A stretch of DNA of 27,209 bases, taken from assembly GCA_947311455.1 (NCBI GenBank), contig CAMZKY010000154.1, forward strand, positions 1 through 27,209, written 5' to 3'. The notes under the pieces were generated by a model that searched no databases, was not told the origin of the DNA, and worked only from the letters and a program-made list of their open reading frames with translations. Positions 6,956 to 14,074 of the stretch are shown here, piece by piece. This DNA comes from an uncultured Marinosulfonomonas sp. Its GTDB lineage: Bacteria > Pseudomonadota > Alphaproteobacteria > Rhodobacterales > Rhodobacteraceae. The translations under genes were made by a program, and so were the position numbers. The first letter of the stretch is position 1. The number at the start of each line of letters is the position of its first letter.

Positions 6956-6991
6956 ATGATAGCCCCCTATAGGTCGGGAGACATCAAATGA
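6956..6991 (+). CDS. Possible 11-residue leader peptide overlapping rplN
   Basis: The frame MIAPYRSGDIK starts at 6956 after the Shine-Dalgarno-like GGGAGAAGG (6946-6954) and stops in a TGA that overlaps the rplN ATG as ATGA. rplN has its own GGGAGA at 6977-6982. The arrangement mirrors the mini-ORF before rpmC. At 11 codons it could easily be chance; only conservation or ribosome profiling would settle it. Confidence 0.25.
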   Translation: MIAPYRSGDIK

Positions 6992-7356
6992 TCCAGATGC
7001 AGACCAATCTAGATGTAGCTGACAACAGCGGCGCTCGCCGTGTTCAGTGCATCAAGGTTCTGGGTGGTTCCAAGCGTAGATACGCAAGCGTTGGCGACAT
7101 TATTGTCGTTTCCGTTAAGGAAGCCATTCCACGTGGTCGTGTGAAAAAAGGCGACGTCCGCAAGGCCGTCGTTGTTCGCACAGCCAAAGAAGTCCGTCGT
7201 GAAGACGGTACAGCCATTCGTTTTGATACAAATGCTGCAGTAATTCTGAATAACAACAACGAGCCGCTTGGCACCCGTATCTTTGGGCCAGTCGTTCGTG
7301 AGTTGCGCGCGAAGAACTTCATGAAGATCATCTCGCTTGCTCCGGAGGTTCTGTAA
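6988..7356 (+). CDS. rplN: 50S ribosomal protein L14
   Basis: A 122-residue L14, the exact usual length, with MIQMQTNLDVADNSGARRVQCIKVLGGS and the ending KIISLAPEVL. L14 lies at the subunit interface and is the target of the silencing factor RsfS in other bacteria. The gene follows a 72-base gap with a TATAAT box. The ribosome binding site of rplX (GGAGG) lies inside its last codons. Confidence 0.98.
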   Translation: MIQMQTNLDVADNSGARRVQCIKVLGGSKRRYASVGDIIVVSVKEAIPRGRVKKGDVRKAVVVRTAKEVRREDGTAIRFDTNAAVILNNNNEPLGTRIFGPVVRELRAKNFMKIISLAPEVL

Positions 7357-7357
7357 C

Positions 7358-7663
7358 ATGGCTGCTAAATTGAAAAAAGGCGACAAGGTTGTCGTTCTGA
7401 CTGGCAAAGACAAAGGTAAAGAGGGCGAAATCAGCTCTGTTAACCCTGCTGCCGGCAAAGCCGTTGTTGACGGTTTGAACGTTTCAATCCGCCACGTACG
7501 CCAAAGCCAGACCACTCAAGGTGGCCGCGTTCCTCAAGCAATGCCAATCGATCTTTCGAACCTGGCGTTGTTGGACAGTAAAGGCAAAGCAACGCGCGTT
7601 GGCTTCCGTATGGAAGACGGCAAAAAAGTGCGTTTTGCAAAAACCACAGGGGAGACAGTATAA
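7358..7663 (+). CDS. rplX: 50S ribosomal protein L24
   Basis: A 101-residue L24 starting MAAKLKKGDKVVVLTGKDKGKEG, which is the KOW motif. The start at 7358 is chosen because GGAGG (7344-7348) is well spaced before it and the KOW motif begins at once; an in-frame ATG at 7337 lies inside rplN. L24 starts assembly of the large subunit. The stop overlaps the rplE ATG by one base (TAATG). Confidence 0.97.
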   Translation: MAAKLKKGDKVVVLTGKDKGKEGEISSVNPAAGKAVVDGLNVSIRHVRQSQTTQGGRVPQAMPIDLSNLALLDSKGKATRVGFRMEDGKKVRFAKTTGETV

Positions 7664-8223
7664 TGCTTGATGATGCAAACTACCAACCCCGCCTAAGAAC
7701 ACTTTATAACGACACCATCCGTGCCGCTATGAAAGAAGAGTTCGGCTATAAAAATGATATGATGATTCCCAAGCTCGATAAAATCGTGCTGAACATGGGG
7801 ATTGGTGAAACTGTAAAAGACACCAAGAAAATCAGATCTGCCGAAGCTGACCTCACCGCGATTGCTGGCCAAAAGGTTGTTATCACCAAGGCCAAAAAAT
7901 CCATCGCTACATTCCGTGTTCGTGAAGACATGCCTTTGGGTGTGAAAGTTACGCTGCGTGGCGAACGTATGTATGGCTTTCTTGATCGTCTGATCACCGT
8001 TGCAATGCCTCGTATCCGCGATTTCCGTGGAATTTCCGACAAATCATTTGACGGCCGTGGTAACTATGCAATGGGTTTGAAAGAACACATCGTTTTCCCT
8101 GAAATCGACTATGATAAAGTAGACGAAATCTGGGGCATGGATATCGTAATTTGCACCACTGCCGATACTGACGCAGAAGCGAAATCTTTGTTGAAGGCAT
8201 TTAACATGCCGTTCACCAAGTAG
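7663..8223 (+). CDS. rplE: 50S ribosomal protein L5
   Basis: A 186-residue L5 with the conserved PKLDKIVLNMGIGE, VRAxxA-like KSIATFRVREDMPLG, and GRGNYAMGLKEHIVFPEIDYDK segments. L5 binds 5S rRNA together with L18 and forms a bridge to S13. It overlaps rplX by one base and is followed by rpsN after 19 bases, with GGGGAGA in the gap. Confidence 0.98.
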   Translation: MLDDANYQPRLRTLYNDTIRAAMKEEFGYKNDMMIPKLDKIVLNMGIGETVKDTKKIRSAEADLTAIAGQKVVITKAKKSIATFRVREDMPLGVKVTLRGERMYGFLDRLITVAMPRIRDFRGISDKSFDGRGNYAMGLKEHIVFPEIDYDKVDEIWGMDIVICTTADTDAEAKSLLKAFNMPFTK

Positions 8224-8242
8224 ACGCGGGGAGAAAAAGAAC

Positions 8243-8548
8243 ATGGCTAAAAAAGCAATGGTCGAACGCGAGAAAAAGCGCCAAAAGTTAGTTGCAAAAT
8301 ATGCAACCAAACGTGCCGCGCTTAAAGCAATCGCTGCCGACACAAGCAATCCGATGGAAGAACGCTTCAAAGCGAACCTCGCGCTTGCAAAACTGCCGCG
8401 GGATTCGTCCGCCACACGGTTGCATAACCGTTGCGCGCTGACGGGTCGTCCACACGCTTACTATCGTAAGTTTGGCATTTCACGTATCGCGCTGCGGGAA
8501 CTTGGGTCGAATGGCCTGATCCCCGGCCTGGTTAAATCTAGCTGGTAA
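8243..8548 (+). CDS. rpsN: 30S ribosomal protein S14, zinc-independent form
   Basis: A 101-residue S14 of the long type. The C-terminal part reads NRCALTGRPHAYYRKFGISR, where only one cysteine remains, so the CxxC zinc ribbon of the short S14 is absent. This form does not need zinc. S14 is in the head of the small subunit near S3 and S10. It lies between rplE and rpsH as in the standard spc order. Confidence 0.98.
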   Translation: MAKKAMVEREKKRQKLVAKYATKRAALKAIAADTSNPMEERFKANLALAKLPRDSSATRLHNRCALTGRPHAYYRKFGISRIALRELGSNGLIPGLVKSSW

Positions 8549-8560
8549 GGGAGAGATAGT

Positions 8561-8953
8561 ATGAACGATCCTATCGCAGATATGCTCACTCGTATCCGGA
8601 ATTCCCAGATGCGTGGTAAATCCACCGTTTCCACTCCTGATTCCAAACTTCGTGTTCGGGTTCTGGATGTGTTGGCTGACGAAGGCTACATCCGTGGCTA
8701 TGAAAAAATGACGGGCGCCGACGGCCACCCTGCCATTGAAATCAGCTTGAAATATTTTGATGGCATCCCTGTTATTCGCGAATTGAAACGGGTTTCAAAA
8801 CCTGGTCGTCGCGTTTACATGGGTGTAAAAGACATCCCTATTGTCCGTCAGGGCCTGGGTGTTTCCATCGTATCGACGTCCAAGGGCGTCATGACAGATG
8901 CAGCAGCACGCAACGCCAATATTGGCGGCGAAGTGCTCTGCACCGTATTCTAG
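8561..8953 (+). CDS. rpsH: 30S ribosomal protein S8
   Basis: A 130-residue S8 opening MNDPIADMLTRIRNSQM and ending with STSKGVMTDAAARNANIGGEVL, the rRNA-binding signature. S8 binds helix 21 of 16S rRNA. In E. coli it is the translational repressor of the spc operon by binding the L5 site; a similar target here was not identified. The gene is preceded by GGGAGAG and lies 12 bases after rpsN. Confidence 0.98.
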   Translation: MNDPIADMLTRIRNSQMRGKSTVSTPDSKLRVRVLDVLADEGYIRGYEKMTGADGHPAIEISLKYFDGIPVIRELKRVSKPGRRVYMGVKDIPIVRQGLGVSIVSTSKGVMTDAAARNANIGGEVLCTVF

Positions 8954-8962
8954 GGGGTCTGA

Positions 8963-9499
8963 ATGTCTCGTATTGGTAAGAAACCGGTCGAGCTGCCCGC
9001 AGGTGTTTCGGCATCGCTGTCAGGTCAGACCGTTGAAGTGAAAGGCCCCAAAGGGACCTTAAGCTTCACAGCAACAGACGACGTTACGATCACAATCGAT
9101 GGTAACACTGTTTCAGTTGTTCCTCGTGGATCAAGCAAACGCGCACGCCAGCAGTGGGGTATGAGCCGCACTATGGTTGGCAACCTGGTGACAGGCGTTA
9201 CTCAAGGCTTCAAGAAAGAACTTGAGCTGAACGGTATCGGCTATCGTGCATCTATGGAAAACCCGACGCGGTTGAAATTGATGCTTGGTTTGTCACATGA
9301 TGTTTTGATTGATATCCCTAGTGATGTAACTGTCACAACACCAAAGCAAACCATCATCATCATTGAGGGAATTGATTCCCAACGTGTTGGTCAAATCTCT
9401 GCGGAAATTCGTGAATGGCGTAAACCCGAGCCTTATAAAGGCAAAGGGATTAAGTACAAAGACGAATATATCTTCCGCAAAGAAGGTAAGAAGAAGTAG
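8963..9499 (+). CDS. rplF: 50S ribosomal protein L6
   Basis: A 178-residue L6 with the opening MSRIGKKPVELPAGV, the duplicated fold visible as two similar halves, and the C-terminal signature EIREWRKPEPYKGKGIKYKDE. L6 lies at the base of the L7/L12 stalk near the factor-binding site. It follows rpsH by nine bases, with AGGGGG just before the start. Confidence 0.98.
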   Translation: MSRIGKKPVELPAGVSASLSGQTVEVKGPKGTLSFTATDDVTITIDGNTVSVVPRGSSKRARQQWGMSRTMVGNLVTGVTQGFKKELELNGIGYRASMENPTRLKLMLGLSHDVLIDIPSDVTVTTPKQTIIIIEGIDSQRVGQISAEIREWRKPEPYKGKGIKYKDEYIFRKEGKKK

Positions 9500-9510
9500 G
9501 AACCCAGGAA

Positions 9511-9870
9511 ATGGCAAACAGCAAAAGAGACTTGTTTCTAAAGCGCCGCCTGCGCGTTCGGAACAAATTGCGGAAAATGGCAAATGGACGTCCGCGTCTA
9601 TCCGTTCACCGCAGCAACAAGAACATCAGCGTTCAGCTGATCGACGATGTAAACGGCGTAACACTAGCGTCAGCATCAACAATGGAGAAAGCTTTGGGTG
9701 TTGTTGGCAAAAACAACGTCGAAGCTGCCGCCAAAGTTGGCGCTGCGATTGCAGAGCGCGCAAAGAAAGCCAAAGTGAGCGATTGTTATTTCGACCGCGG
9801 CGGTTTCCTCTTTCACGGAAAAGTAAAAGCCTTGGCTGATGCTGCCCGTGAAGGTGGACTTAAGTTCTAG
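9511..9870 (+). CDS. rplR: 50S ribosomal protein L18
   Basis: A 119-residue L18. The basic N-terminus (KRDLFLKRRLRVRNKLRK), the RLSVHRSNKNISVQLIDD strand segment, and the ending FDRGGFLFHGKVKALADAAREGGLKF are typical. It binds 5S rRNA with L5 and L25. It follows rplF by 11 bases and precedes rpsE by 11 bases. Confidence 0.98.
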   Translation: MANSKRDLFLKRRLRVRNKLRKMANGRPRLSVHRSNKNISVQLIDDVNGVTLASASTMEKALGVVGKNNVEAAAKVGAAIAERAKKAKVSDCYFDRGGFLFHGKVKALADAAREGGLKF

Positions 9871-9881
9871 GAGACGATTGA

Positions 9882-10448
9882 ATGGCTAGAGATAATAATC
9901 GGGGTAACCGTCGCGACCGTGACGAAAACCCAGAATTCGCCGATCGTCTTGTTGCGATCAACCGTGTGTCAAAAACCGTGAAAGGTGGTAAACGCTTTGG
10001 CTTTGCTGCACTTGTGGTTGTTGGCGATCAAAAGGGCCGCGTCGGCTTTGGTAAAGGTAAAGCCAAAGAAGTACCTGAAGCGATCCGCAAAGCAACGGAA
10101 CAGGCCAAGCGTCAGCTGATTCGTGTTCCTTTGCGTGAAGGCCGCACATTGCACCACGACATCAATGGCCGTCACGGTGCAGGTAAAGTTGTGATGCGCA
10201 CAGCCCCAGAGGGAACCGGTATTATTGCCGGTGGTCCAATGCGTGCTGTTTTTGAAATGTTGGGAGTTAAGGACGTTGTGGCCAAATCACTTGGTTCGCA
10301 AAACCCTTACAACATGATCCGCGCAACCATTGACGGGCTGAAAAAAGAATCCAGCCCACGCAATGTTGCACAACGTCGTGGCAAAAAAGTTGCTGACATT
10401 TTGAACAAGCCAGCTGAGGCCCCTGCGGCTGAAGCTGCAGAAGCATAA
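9882..10448 (+). CDS. rpsE: 30S ribosomal protein S5
   Basis: A 188-residue S5. The double-stranded RNA binding half is seen as RLVAINRVSKTVKGGKRFGF and VGDQKGRVGFGKGKAKEVPEAIRKA, followed by the GTGIIAGGPMRAVFEMLGVKDVVAKSLGS-type core. S5 acts in decoding accuracy and in mRNA unwinding at the entry channel. The N-terminus is polar and charged, and the C-terminus carries an Ala/Pro/Glu tail (PAEAPAAEAAEA), an extension relative to E. coli. Confidence 0.98.
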   Translation: MARDNNRGNRRDRDENPEFADRLVAINRVSKTVKGGKRFGFAALVVVGDQKGRVGFGKGKAKEVPEAIRKATEQAKRQLIRVPLREGRTLHHDINGRHGAGKVVMRTAPEGTGIIAGGPMRAVFEMLGVKDVVAKSLGSQNPYNMIRATIDGLKKESSPRNVAQRRGKKVADILNKPAEAPAAEAAEA

Positions 10449-10462
10449 GGGAGATTGGTAAG

Positions 10463-10651
10463 GTGGCTAAAACTATCGTTGTAAAACAAATCGGTTCTCC
10501 TATTCGCCGTCCCGAAAAACAGCGTCAAACGCTGATCGGGCTGGGCCTGAACAAAATGCACAAAACACGCGAATTGAACGACACACCGGCAATTCGTGGA
10601 ATGGTTAACAAGATCCCGCATCTTGTCGAAATCATCGAAGAAAAAGGCTAA
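10463..10651 (+). CDS. rpmD: 50S ribosomal protein L30 (GTG start)
   Basis: A 62-residue L30 with the signature KQIGSPIRRPEKQRQTLIGLGLNKM and the ending RGMVNKIPHLVEIIEE. It begins with GTG, decided by the GGGAGA eleven bases upstream and by alignment to the family start MAKTIVVKQ. L30 is a small 23S-binding protein. In most bacteria rplO comes next; here a terminator and two unrelated genes intervene. Confidence 0.97.
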   Translation: MAKTIVVKQIGSPIRRPEKQRQTLIGLGLNKMHKTRELNDTPAIRGMVNKIPHLVEIIEEKG

Positions 10652-10686
10652 ACCTTTCAGGTTTTTGCCTTTGTGCTCAAAATTAG

Positions 10687-10718
10687 AAAACGCTCCACAG
10701 AAATGCGGGGCGTTTTTT
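10687..10718 (+). terminator. Intrinsic terminator after rpmD
   Basis: AAAACGCTCC (10687-10696) pairs with GGGGCGTTTT (10707-10716) over ten base pairs with one wobble, and the 3' side runs into TTTTTT. It closes the rplB-to-rpmD unit and shows that rplO cannot rely on this message. Confidence 0.85.
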
Positions 10719-10827
10719 GTTTGGGCGGTGCAATATGACCAAATCAGTTTTAAGTTGTTAAAAGGTGAAAACGGGTTACTGTGTGGAATAGAAAAATAGA
10801 ACAAAAAAACCAAACAGGAATACATCA

Positions 10828-11214
10828 ATGAACACGCCTAACCTTACTGAAATGGGAATTTTAAATCCGGAACAAATCATCGGCTATGAATCGGTGCATG
10901 TATCCAAAGATACAGATGTTCTGCGGGTCAATTATAAGCGCCCAAAAGGGTCGTTCCTGCCGAAACGCCGCCGCTATGAATTTAAACGCATTGGTAAACC
11001 GATGCCTGGAAATGAATTGCACGGTGAAGATGCAATCCGGTATGAGATTTCTCCCATTCTTGCACGCGCCACGGCAGAATTGGATGCGCTGCTTGCGAGT
11101 AACAAGAAAAAGAAGGCAACCAAGCAAAGCGTGAAACAAGAGTTGGCCGAGTTAAAATCGGAAATGAAGGACCGCATCTCGCATATAGCTGCAATGATCG
11201 ATACGCTTGAATAA
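10828..11214 (+). CDS. DUF3461 family protein, function unknown
   Basis: A 128-residue soluble protein. The N-terminal half matches my memory of the DUF3461 family: LTEMGILNPEQIIGYES, DVLRVNYKRPKGSFLPKRRRYEF and YEISPILARATAELDALL. The C-terminal 45 residues are Lys/Glu-rich (KKKKATKQSVKQELAELKSEMKDRI) and look like a coiled coil. No catalytic motif is visible. It is flanked by terminators on both sides, so it forms its own transcription unit, inserted between rpmD and rplO. The family call is by sequence memory; function is unknown. Confidence 0.82.
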   Translation: MNTPNLTEMGILNPEQIIGYESVHVSKDTDVLRVNYKRPKGSFLPKRRRYEFKRIGKPMPGNELHGEDAIRYEISPILARATAELDALLASNKKKKATKQSVKQELAELKSEMKDRISHIAAMIDTLE

Positions 11215-11237
11215 AGACGACATATAAAACGAACACC

Positions 11238-11269
11238 AATGCCCGGTAATTTTCCGGGCATTTTTATTT
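11238..11269 (+). terminator. Intrinsic terminator after the DUF3461 gene
   Basis: AATGCCCGG (11238-11246) pairs perfectly with CCGGGCATT (11254-11262) around a 7-base loop and is followed by TTTATTT. It makes the DUF3461 gene monocistronic. Confidence 0.88.
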
Positions 11270-11294
11270 GGACATTTCTTAGACAAGCTGACAG

Positions 11295-11322
11295 TTAACG
11301 CGGCGGTTTTTACTGTTATACT
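11295..11322 (+). promoter_or_regulatory. Candidate promoter of the DUF4202 gene
   Basis: TTAACG (11295-11300) and TATACT (11317-11322) form a -35/-10 pair with a 16-base spacer. It lies directly after the terminator of the upstream gene and about 30 bases before the DUF4202 start, which also has an AGGAGA ribosome binding site. Confidence 0.5.
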
Positions 11323-11352
11323 GCCCATTGCGCAGAATCAGGAGATAGCAAC

Positions 11353-12000
11353 ATGACGTTCAAACCAACCCCGCAATTTGAAACCGTAATAAAGGCCATT
11401 GATACCGTAAACGCCGAAGATCCCAGAACAACTACGATTGACGGTGTCGAGTACCCTTATGAAACGGTTTACGCCGACAGAATGACCGCAACATTGGCGC
11501 GGATGTATCCGGAGGCGTCTGAATTGTTGCGCATTGCGGCTCGTGCTCAACATATCCGCCGCTGGCAAATTCCGCGTGATACTTATCCGCGTAATCGCGA
11601 GGGCTATCAGAAATGGCGCCTATCGATGCGCCAGCTTCATTCCGATCTGGTGGGTGATATCATGGCCAAGAATGGCTATAGCGCAGACGATATCGCGCTG
11701 GTCGGATCGTTTCTGCGAAAGGAGCGTTTGAAACGTGAAGCAGATTCGCAAGCCTTGGAAAATGTGGTGGATGTGGTGTTTATTGATTTCTATTGGGATG
11801 AGTTTGTCGCCAAATTCTCTGATTATGACGATGACAAGCTGATCGATATCGTGGGTAAAACTCTACGCAAGATGTCAAGCCACGGCCATCAGGCGGCTTT
11901 GGCACTAGATTTACCCGCCGCAACTGCAAAAATCGTATTGGCCGCGGTGGAACGCGAAAAACATACACTGGCCAAGATGGTAGAGCGTGAAGCGAAGTAA
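11353..12000 (+). CDS. DUF4202 family protein, function unknown
   Basis: A 215-residue protein. It matches my memory of DUF4202 proteins: AIDTVNAEDP near the start, the ASELLRIAARAQHIRRWQIPR segment, YPRNREGYQKWR, a KNGYSADD-type turn, and the late LENVVDVVFIDFY and TLRKMSSHGH blocks. The conserved RAQHIRRW and the acidic late motifs resemble an all-helical metal-dependent hydrolase fold, but this is inference. The gene has its own promoter, AGGAGA before the ATG, and no visible terminator before the rplO promoter. It is the second gene inserted into the spc cluster. Confidence 0.85.
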   Translation: MTFKPTPQFETVIKAIDTVNAEDPRTTTIDGVEYPYETVYADRMTATLARMYPEASELLRIAARAQHIRRWQIPRDTYPRNREGYQKWRLSMRQLHSDLVGDIMAKNGYSADDIALVGSFLRKERLKREADSQALENVVDVVFIDFYWDEFVAKFSDYDDDKLIDIVGKTLRKMSSHGHQAALALDLPAATAKIVLAAVEREKHTLAKMVEREAK

Positions 12001-12016
12001 GAGCGAAGATATTTGC

Positions 12017-12045
12017 TTGATCCTTTCGCGGCGTGGCGCTATACG
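12017..12045 (+). promoter_or_regulatory. Promoter of rplO-secY-adk
   Basis: CTTGATC gives -35 TTGATC (12017-12022), then an ideal 17-base spacer, then TATACG (12040-12045). It is one of the best promoter matches in the window and is required because a terminator cuts rplO from rpmD. The -10 lies inside nested inverted repeats (see the next entry). Confidence 0.62.
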
Positions 12046-12074
12046 CGCCAAGTGGCGAGTCTTTCGCCGCGAAA
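12024..12074 (+). repeat. Nested perfect inverted repeats around the rplO promoter -10
   Basis: The outer arms TTTCGCGGCG (12024-12033) and CGCCGCGAAA (12065-12074) are a perfect 10-bp inverted repeat. Directly inside the left arm, TGGCGC (12034-12039) and GCGCCA (12045-12050) form a perfect 6-bp inverted repeat around TATAC, which is the -10 element. It could be a repressor operator or a cruciform. As RNA, only the part after the start site (about 12052 on) would be transcribed, so a DNA role is more likely. Confidence 0.6.
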
Positions 12075-12138
12075 TTTAACTTTTAAGCCGTGGTTGGCCC
12101 CTTCGCTCATGGGCCATATCCGGTAAGGAGAGAGCGAC

Positions 12139-12612
12139 ATGAAATTAAATGAACTGCGCGACAATCCAGGCGCAACAAAATCCCGTAAACGTATTGGCCG
12201 CGGTGCCGGTTCCGGAACCGGTAAAACCGGTGGTCGTGGTATCAAAGGCCAAAAATCACGTTCGGGTGTTGCGATCAAAGGTTTCGAAGGCGGTCAAATG
12301 CCTTTGTATCAACGTCTTCCAAAGCGTGGCTTTAACAGCCGTAACAGAAAAAGCTTTGCTGTGGTCAATCTGATGATCATCCAGAAATTTATCGACGCCG
12401 GCAAGCTTGACGCTAAAAAAACAATCACAGAAGAAGCCCTGCTAGAAGCTGGCGTTGTTCGCCGCATTCTTGACGGTGTTCGTATCCTTGCAAAAGGTGA
12501 AGTAACTTCTAAAGTTAAACTTGAAGTGACCGGCGCATCTAAAGCAGCGATTGACGCGGTTGAAAAATCTGGCGGTTCTTTGACTGTCAAATCAGCGGCA
12601 TCTGCGGAATAA
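12139..12612 (+). CDS. rplO: 50S ribosomal protein L15
   Basis: A 157-residue L15. It starts MKLNELRDNPGATKSRKRIGRG, followed by the glycine-rich GSGTGKTGGRGIKGQKSRSG that threads into 23S rRNA, then FEGGQMPLYQRLPKRGF and the globular domain. AAGGAGAG is well placed before the start. It begins a new unit with its own promoter, ahead of secY and adk. Confidence 0.98.
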   Translation: MKLNELRDNPGATKSRKRIGRGAGSGTGKTGGRGIKGQKSRSGVAIKGFEGGQMPLYQRLPKRGFNSRNRKSFAVVNLMIIQKFIDAGKLDAKKTITEEALLEAGVVRRILDGVRILAKGEVTSKVKLEVTGASKAAIDAVEKSGGSLTVKSAASAE

Positions 12613-12615
12613 ACC

Positions 12616-12646
12616 TTGTGAGTGGCCCAATGGCTGCTTACATAAT
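12616..12646 (+). promoter_or_regulatory. Candidate promoter upstream of secY
   Basis: TTGTGA (12616-12621) is followed after 17 bases by TACATA, or after 19 bases by CATAAT (12641-12646). It lies just after rplO and before the hairpin at 12662, which would then sit at the very start of a secY message. Evidence is moderate to weak. Confidence 0.3.
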
Positions 12647-12661
12647 ATCTAAGTTTTCCTT

Positions 12662-12695
12662 AGCGCCGCCAACCGGAAAACGGTTTGGCGGCGCT
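12662..12695 (+). terminator. Strong hairpin between rplO and secY (attenuator candidate)
   Basis: AGCGCCGCCAACCG (12662-12675) pairs with CGGTTTGGCGGCGCT (12681-12695): 14 base pairs with one bulged T and a GAAAA loop. Only TTTCATT follows, so termination is probably partial. It may lower secY and adk expression relative to rplO. Confidence 0.6.
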
Positions 12696-12718
12696 TTCAT
12701 TGAGTAATGAGGCCCTAA

Positions 12719-14074
12719 ATGGCATCTGCAGCAGAACAAATGGCAGCCAACATGAGCTGGAGCGCGTTTACCAAAGCGGGCGAGCTTCGCAGCCGTATTC
12801 TTTTCACCGTCGGTTTGCTGATGGTTTACCGTTTGGGCACTTATATTCCGGTTCCCGGTATTGACGCGGGTGCTCTACAGCGCTTCATGGATAGTGCGGC
12901 AACCGGGATCGGTGGCATCCTGTCGATGTTCACCGGCGGGGCATTAAAACGGATGGGCATTTTTGCACTTGGTATTATGCCCTATATTTCGGCATCGATT
13001 ATCATTCAGTTGTTGACGGCCATGTGGGCGCCTCTTGAGCAGTTGAAAAAAGAAGGCGAAGTTGGCCGCAAGAAGATCAATCAATACACCCGCTACGGGA
13101 CAGTGTTTTTGGCTACACTGCAGGCGTTTGGCCTTGCTAAAAGCCTTGAGGCTGGTGATCTGGTAACCAATGCGGGCCTATACTTCGAGGCCGCAACCGT
13201 TGTAACGCTGGTTGGTGGCACCATGTTCCTGATGTGGCTGGGTGAACAAATAACCGCACGCGGTATCGGTAACGGCATTTCGTTGATCATCTTTGTTGGT
13301 ATTGTGGCCGAGATCCCAGCGGCATTGGTGCGTTTCCTTGCTCAAGGACGAGAAGGCAGCATCAGCCCCGTGGTGATTGTCGGGATTTTGGTTATGGTCG
13401 CGGCGGTGATCGCGTTTGTGGTGTTTATGGAGCGCGCGTTGCGCAAAATCCATATTCAGTATCCGCGGCGTCAGGTCGGGATGAAGGTTTATGATGGCAG
13501 CAATTCGCACCTACCGATCAAGGTAAATCCAGCGGGCGTTATTCCAGCGATCTTTGCATCATCTTTGTTGCTACTTCCGACAACGCTGGCCACATTCTCG
13601 GGTCAAAGCACAAGCCCGTTCATGTCAACGGTCCTTGCATATTTTGGCCCTGGCCAACCTTTGTATCTGTTGTTCTTTACGGCGATGATCGTATTCTTTA
13701 CCTTTTTCTACACAACCAACGTTGCGTTCAAAACTGACGAAGTTGCGGACAACCTGAAAAATCAAAACGGGTTTGTGCCCGGTATTCGCCCGGGCAAGAA
13801 AACCGCTGAGTATCTGGATTACGTTGTGATGCGTTTGCTGGTTGTTGGCTCTGCTTATTTGGCGCTGGTGGCTTTGCTTCCTGAAATTCTGCGCTCACAG
13901 CTAAACGTGCCATTCTATTTTGGCGGGACATCTGTTTTGATTGTTGTGTCTGTGACGATGGATACCATCCAGCAAATACAATCGCACCTTTTGGCGCACC
14001 AATATGAAGGGTTGATTGAAAAATCCCAACTTCGCGGTAAAAAGCGTCGTAAGCGTGGAGGGGGGCGTAAATGA
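12719..14074 (+). CDS. secY: Preprotein translocase subunit SecY
   Basis: A 451-residue SecY with the usual ten membrane helices. Recognisable parts are RLGTYIPVPGID at the first helix, the cytoplasmic loop VGRKKINQYTRYGT, GIGNGISLIIF, the C4-C5 loop segment YPRRQVGMKVYDGSNSHLPIKVN, and NGFVPGIRPGKKTAEYL. It forms the Sec channel with SecE and SecG in the inner membrane. The basic C-terminus (GKKRRKRGGG) is cytoplasmic. The stop overlaps adk by ATGA. Confidence 0.98.
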   Translation: MASAAEQMAANMSWSAFTKAGELRSRILFTVGLLMVYRLGTYIPVPGIDAGALQRFMDSAATGIGGILSMFTGGALKRMGIFALGIMPYISASIIIQLLTAMWAPLEQLKKEGEVGRKKINQYTRYGTVFLATLQAFGLAKSLEAGDLVTNAGLYFEAATVVTLVGGTMFLMWLGEQITARGIGNGISLIIFVGIVAEIPAALVRFLAQGREGSISPVVIVGILVMVAAVIAFVVFMERALRKIHIQYPRRQVGMKVYDGSNSHLPIKVNPAGVIPAIFASSLLLLPTTLATFSGQSTSPFMSTVLAYFGPGQPLYLLFFTAMIVFFTFFYTTNVAFKTDEVADNLKNQNGFVPGIRPGKKTAEYLDYVVMRLLVVGSAYLALVALLPEILRSQLNVPFYFGGTSVLIVVSVTMDTIQQIQSHLLAHQYEGLIEKSQLRGKKRRKRGGGRK

